Under the pieces are notes generated by a model. That model did not search any database. It saw only the letters and a program-made list of their open reading frames with translations, and was not told where the DNA came from. Both the position numbers and the translations under genes were made by a program. Source: Bacteroidales bacterium (lineage in GTDB: Bacteria; Bacteroidota; Bacteroidia; Bacteroidales; UBA932). Taken from it: 64,000 bases of DNA. Shown here one piece after another: positions 62,735-64,000 of the stretch (position 1 is the stretch's first letter; each line of letters begins with the position of its first letter). The stretch spans positions 1 through 64,000 of the forward strand of contig JAFTDE010000027.1 of assembly GCA_017454335.1 (NCBI GenBank). The letters are read 5' to 3'.

Positions 62735-63979
62735 ATGATGCATCGCGTAGTTGTAACGGGCCTTGGTGTCATCTCCTGCGTCGGAAACGACGTCAAGACT
62801 TACTGGGATAACCTCACCCACGGTGTCTGCGGAATAGATTATATCACAGAATTCCCGACCGACCAACTGGCCGTCAAGATCGGCGGCAAGGTCCGCAATT
62901 TCGATCCCGAGCAGTACGGGATGGACAAACCCTTCCTGCGCAAACAGGATCCCTTCACGATCTTCGCCATGGGTGCGGCCTGGCAGGCCATGAATGACTC
63001 CGGGCTGGTTTCCGGCGAGAACATCGAACCGTTCCGCCTGGGCACCTATGTCGGATCCGGCATCGGTGGTTTCCAGACCATCCAGCGGGAGATTCTCAAG
63101 ATGGCGGAGGACCCGAGCGGCCAGTGGATTTCGCCCAACTTCGTCCCGACGATGATCAGCGACATGGCCGGCGGCCAGATCGCCATCAAGTTCGGCGCCC
63201 AGGGATCATGCATCGACATCGTCACGGCCTGCGCCACCTCGAACCACTCGCTGGGCGAGGCTTTCCGCGCCATCCAGCACGGATACGCCGACGCCATCAT
63301 CGCCGGCGGCAGCGACCACTGCACGATTCCGATCGGACTGGCCAGCTTTGCCAACTGCAAGGCCCTGACCCTGGCTCCGGATCCCAAGCACGCCTCCCTC
63401 CCCTTCAACCTCAACCGGGGCGGATTCGTGATGGCGGACGGCGCCGCGGTGCTGATCCTGGAAGAGTACGAGCACGCCCGTGCCCGCGGCGCCAGGATCT
63501 ATGCAGAAATGGTGGGATACGGCAGCACCTGTGACGCCTACCACGCCACCGCACCGCGTCCGGACGGCAGCACCCAGGCCGAATGCATCCGGATGGCCCT
63601 TTCCCAGGCCGGATTCGATCCCGCCAGGGACAATGTCTACATCAATGCGCATGGAACCGGTACCCGCCTGAACGACATCGCCGAGACCCAGGCCTGCAAA
63701 CTGGCCTTCGGGGATTTCGCCTACAAGTGCCACATCAGCTCGACCAAGTCGATGCACGGTCACATGTTCGGCGCCACCGGCGCCGCCGAGGCCATCGCCA
63801 CGGTGCTGGCCCTGTACGACGGAATCGTCCCGCCGACCATCAACCTGGATACGCCGGATCCCGAATGTGACCTGGACTACACGCCGAACAACGCCGTCAA
63901 GACCGATCTCACCCTGGGTATCAGCGACTCCTTCGGCTTCGGCGGGCATAACGCCTGTATCGCTTTCCGAAAAATCTGA
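62735..63979 (+). CDS. fabF: 3-oxoacyl-ACP synthase II (KAS II)
   Basis: A 414-residue condensing enzyme for fatty acid elongation. The catalytic Cys is in DIVTACATSNHSLGE, the two His in NAHGTGTRLND and SSTKSMHGHMFGATGAAE, and the C-terminal SDSFGFGGHNACIAF completes the thiolase fold. A second ATG lies three bases after the first (MMHRVV); either could be used. The window ends 21 bases after its stop, so the neighbouring gene is not visible. Confidence 0.96.
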   Translation: MMHRVVVTGLGVISCVGNDVKTYWDNLTHGVCGIDYITEFPTDQLAVKIGGKVRNFDPEQYGMDKPFLRKQDPFTIFAMGAAWQAMNDSGLVSGENIEPFRLGTYVGSGIGGFQTIQREILKMAEDPSGQWISPNFVPTMISDMAGGQIAIKFGAQGSCIDIVTACATSNHSLGEAFRAIQHGYADAIIAGGSDHCTIPIGLASFANCKALTLAPDPKHASLPFNLNRGGFVMADGAAVLILEEYEHARARGARIYAEMVGYGSTCDAYHATAPRPDGSTQAECIRMALSQAGFDPARDNVYINAHGTGTRLNDIAETQACKLAFGDFAYKCHISSTKSMHGHMFGATGAAEAIATVLALYDGIVPPTINLDTPDPECDLDYTPNNAVKTDLTLGISDSFGFGGHNACIAFRKI

Positions 63980-64000
63980 ATGCAATAAAAAAGCTGGCGA

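Overview
The window comes from a GC-rich member of the Bacteroidota, most likely an uncultured gut or rumen Bacteroidales. The signs are TAnnTTTG promoter -7 boxes a few to tens of bases before many genes, Bacteroidota-specific families (DUF4293, NVEALA, DUF3244, 6-bladed propeller lipoproteins, TonB-C fusions), and a plant cell wall esterase/xylanase locus. No rRNA, tRNA, IS element or CRISPR array was seen. Coding density is very high; no gene-free stretch exceeds about 200 bases.

Layout. 1-5.4 kb: end of guaB, an ATP-pyrophosphatase-only guaA, uvrB and a DUF2207 membrane protein. 5.5-13.6 kb: a small unknown protein, a synthetase-type Rel protein lacking its ACT domain, mltG, a glucosaminidase/LysM protein, a short RNase Z, ribosomal protein S1 fused to two DUF1508 domains, and pnuC. 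13.6-21.3 kb: a xylan-degradation operon (CE1 esterase, two alpha/beta hydrolases, GH3 glucosidase, GH10-CE1 fusion), with recR upstream. 22-27.4 kb: corA, fba, gmk-nadD, a pectinesterase-like lipoprotein and a YhcH-family lipoprotein.

27.4-35.2 kb is an AT-richer, probably acquired island. It holds an operon of subtilase lipoprotein, small lipoprotein and TPR/HTH regulator; a NVEALA operon (DUF3244 protein, CxxC thioredoxin-like lipoprotein, Cys-rich NVEALA peptide, propeller lipoprotein) with a decayed DUF3244 copy beside it; and a Phd/YoeB-like toxin-antitoxin pair bounded by two perfect 46-bp copies of the dnaK terminator.

35.3-64 kb: dnaK, an RluA-type pseudouridine synthase, and a membrane AraC regulator. 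Next is a four-gene operon for an outer-membrane barrel and three lipoproteins built on 54-residue repeats. Then come two YitT proteins, leuS, a catalytically degenerate M28 peptidase fused to a TonB C-domain, a SPOR lipoprotein, DUF389, CapA, a TPR protein, gyrA, a lone Clp-N protein, an esterase, a nucleoside phosphorylase, DUF4293, a LytTR membrane regulator and fabF.

The best candidates for undescribed biology are the repeat-lipoprotein operon with a regulatory or duplication element shared with its neighbouring AraC gene, the NVEALA/thioredoxin/propeller operon, and the DUF1508-S1 fusion. All functional statements rest on motif recognition by eye, not database searches.
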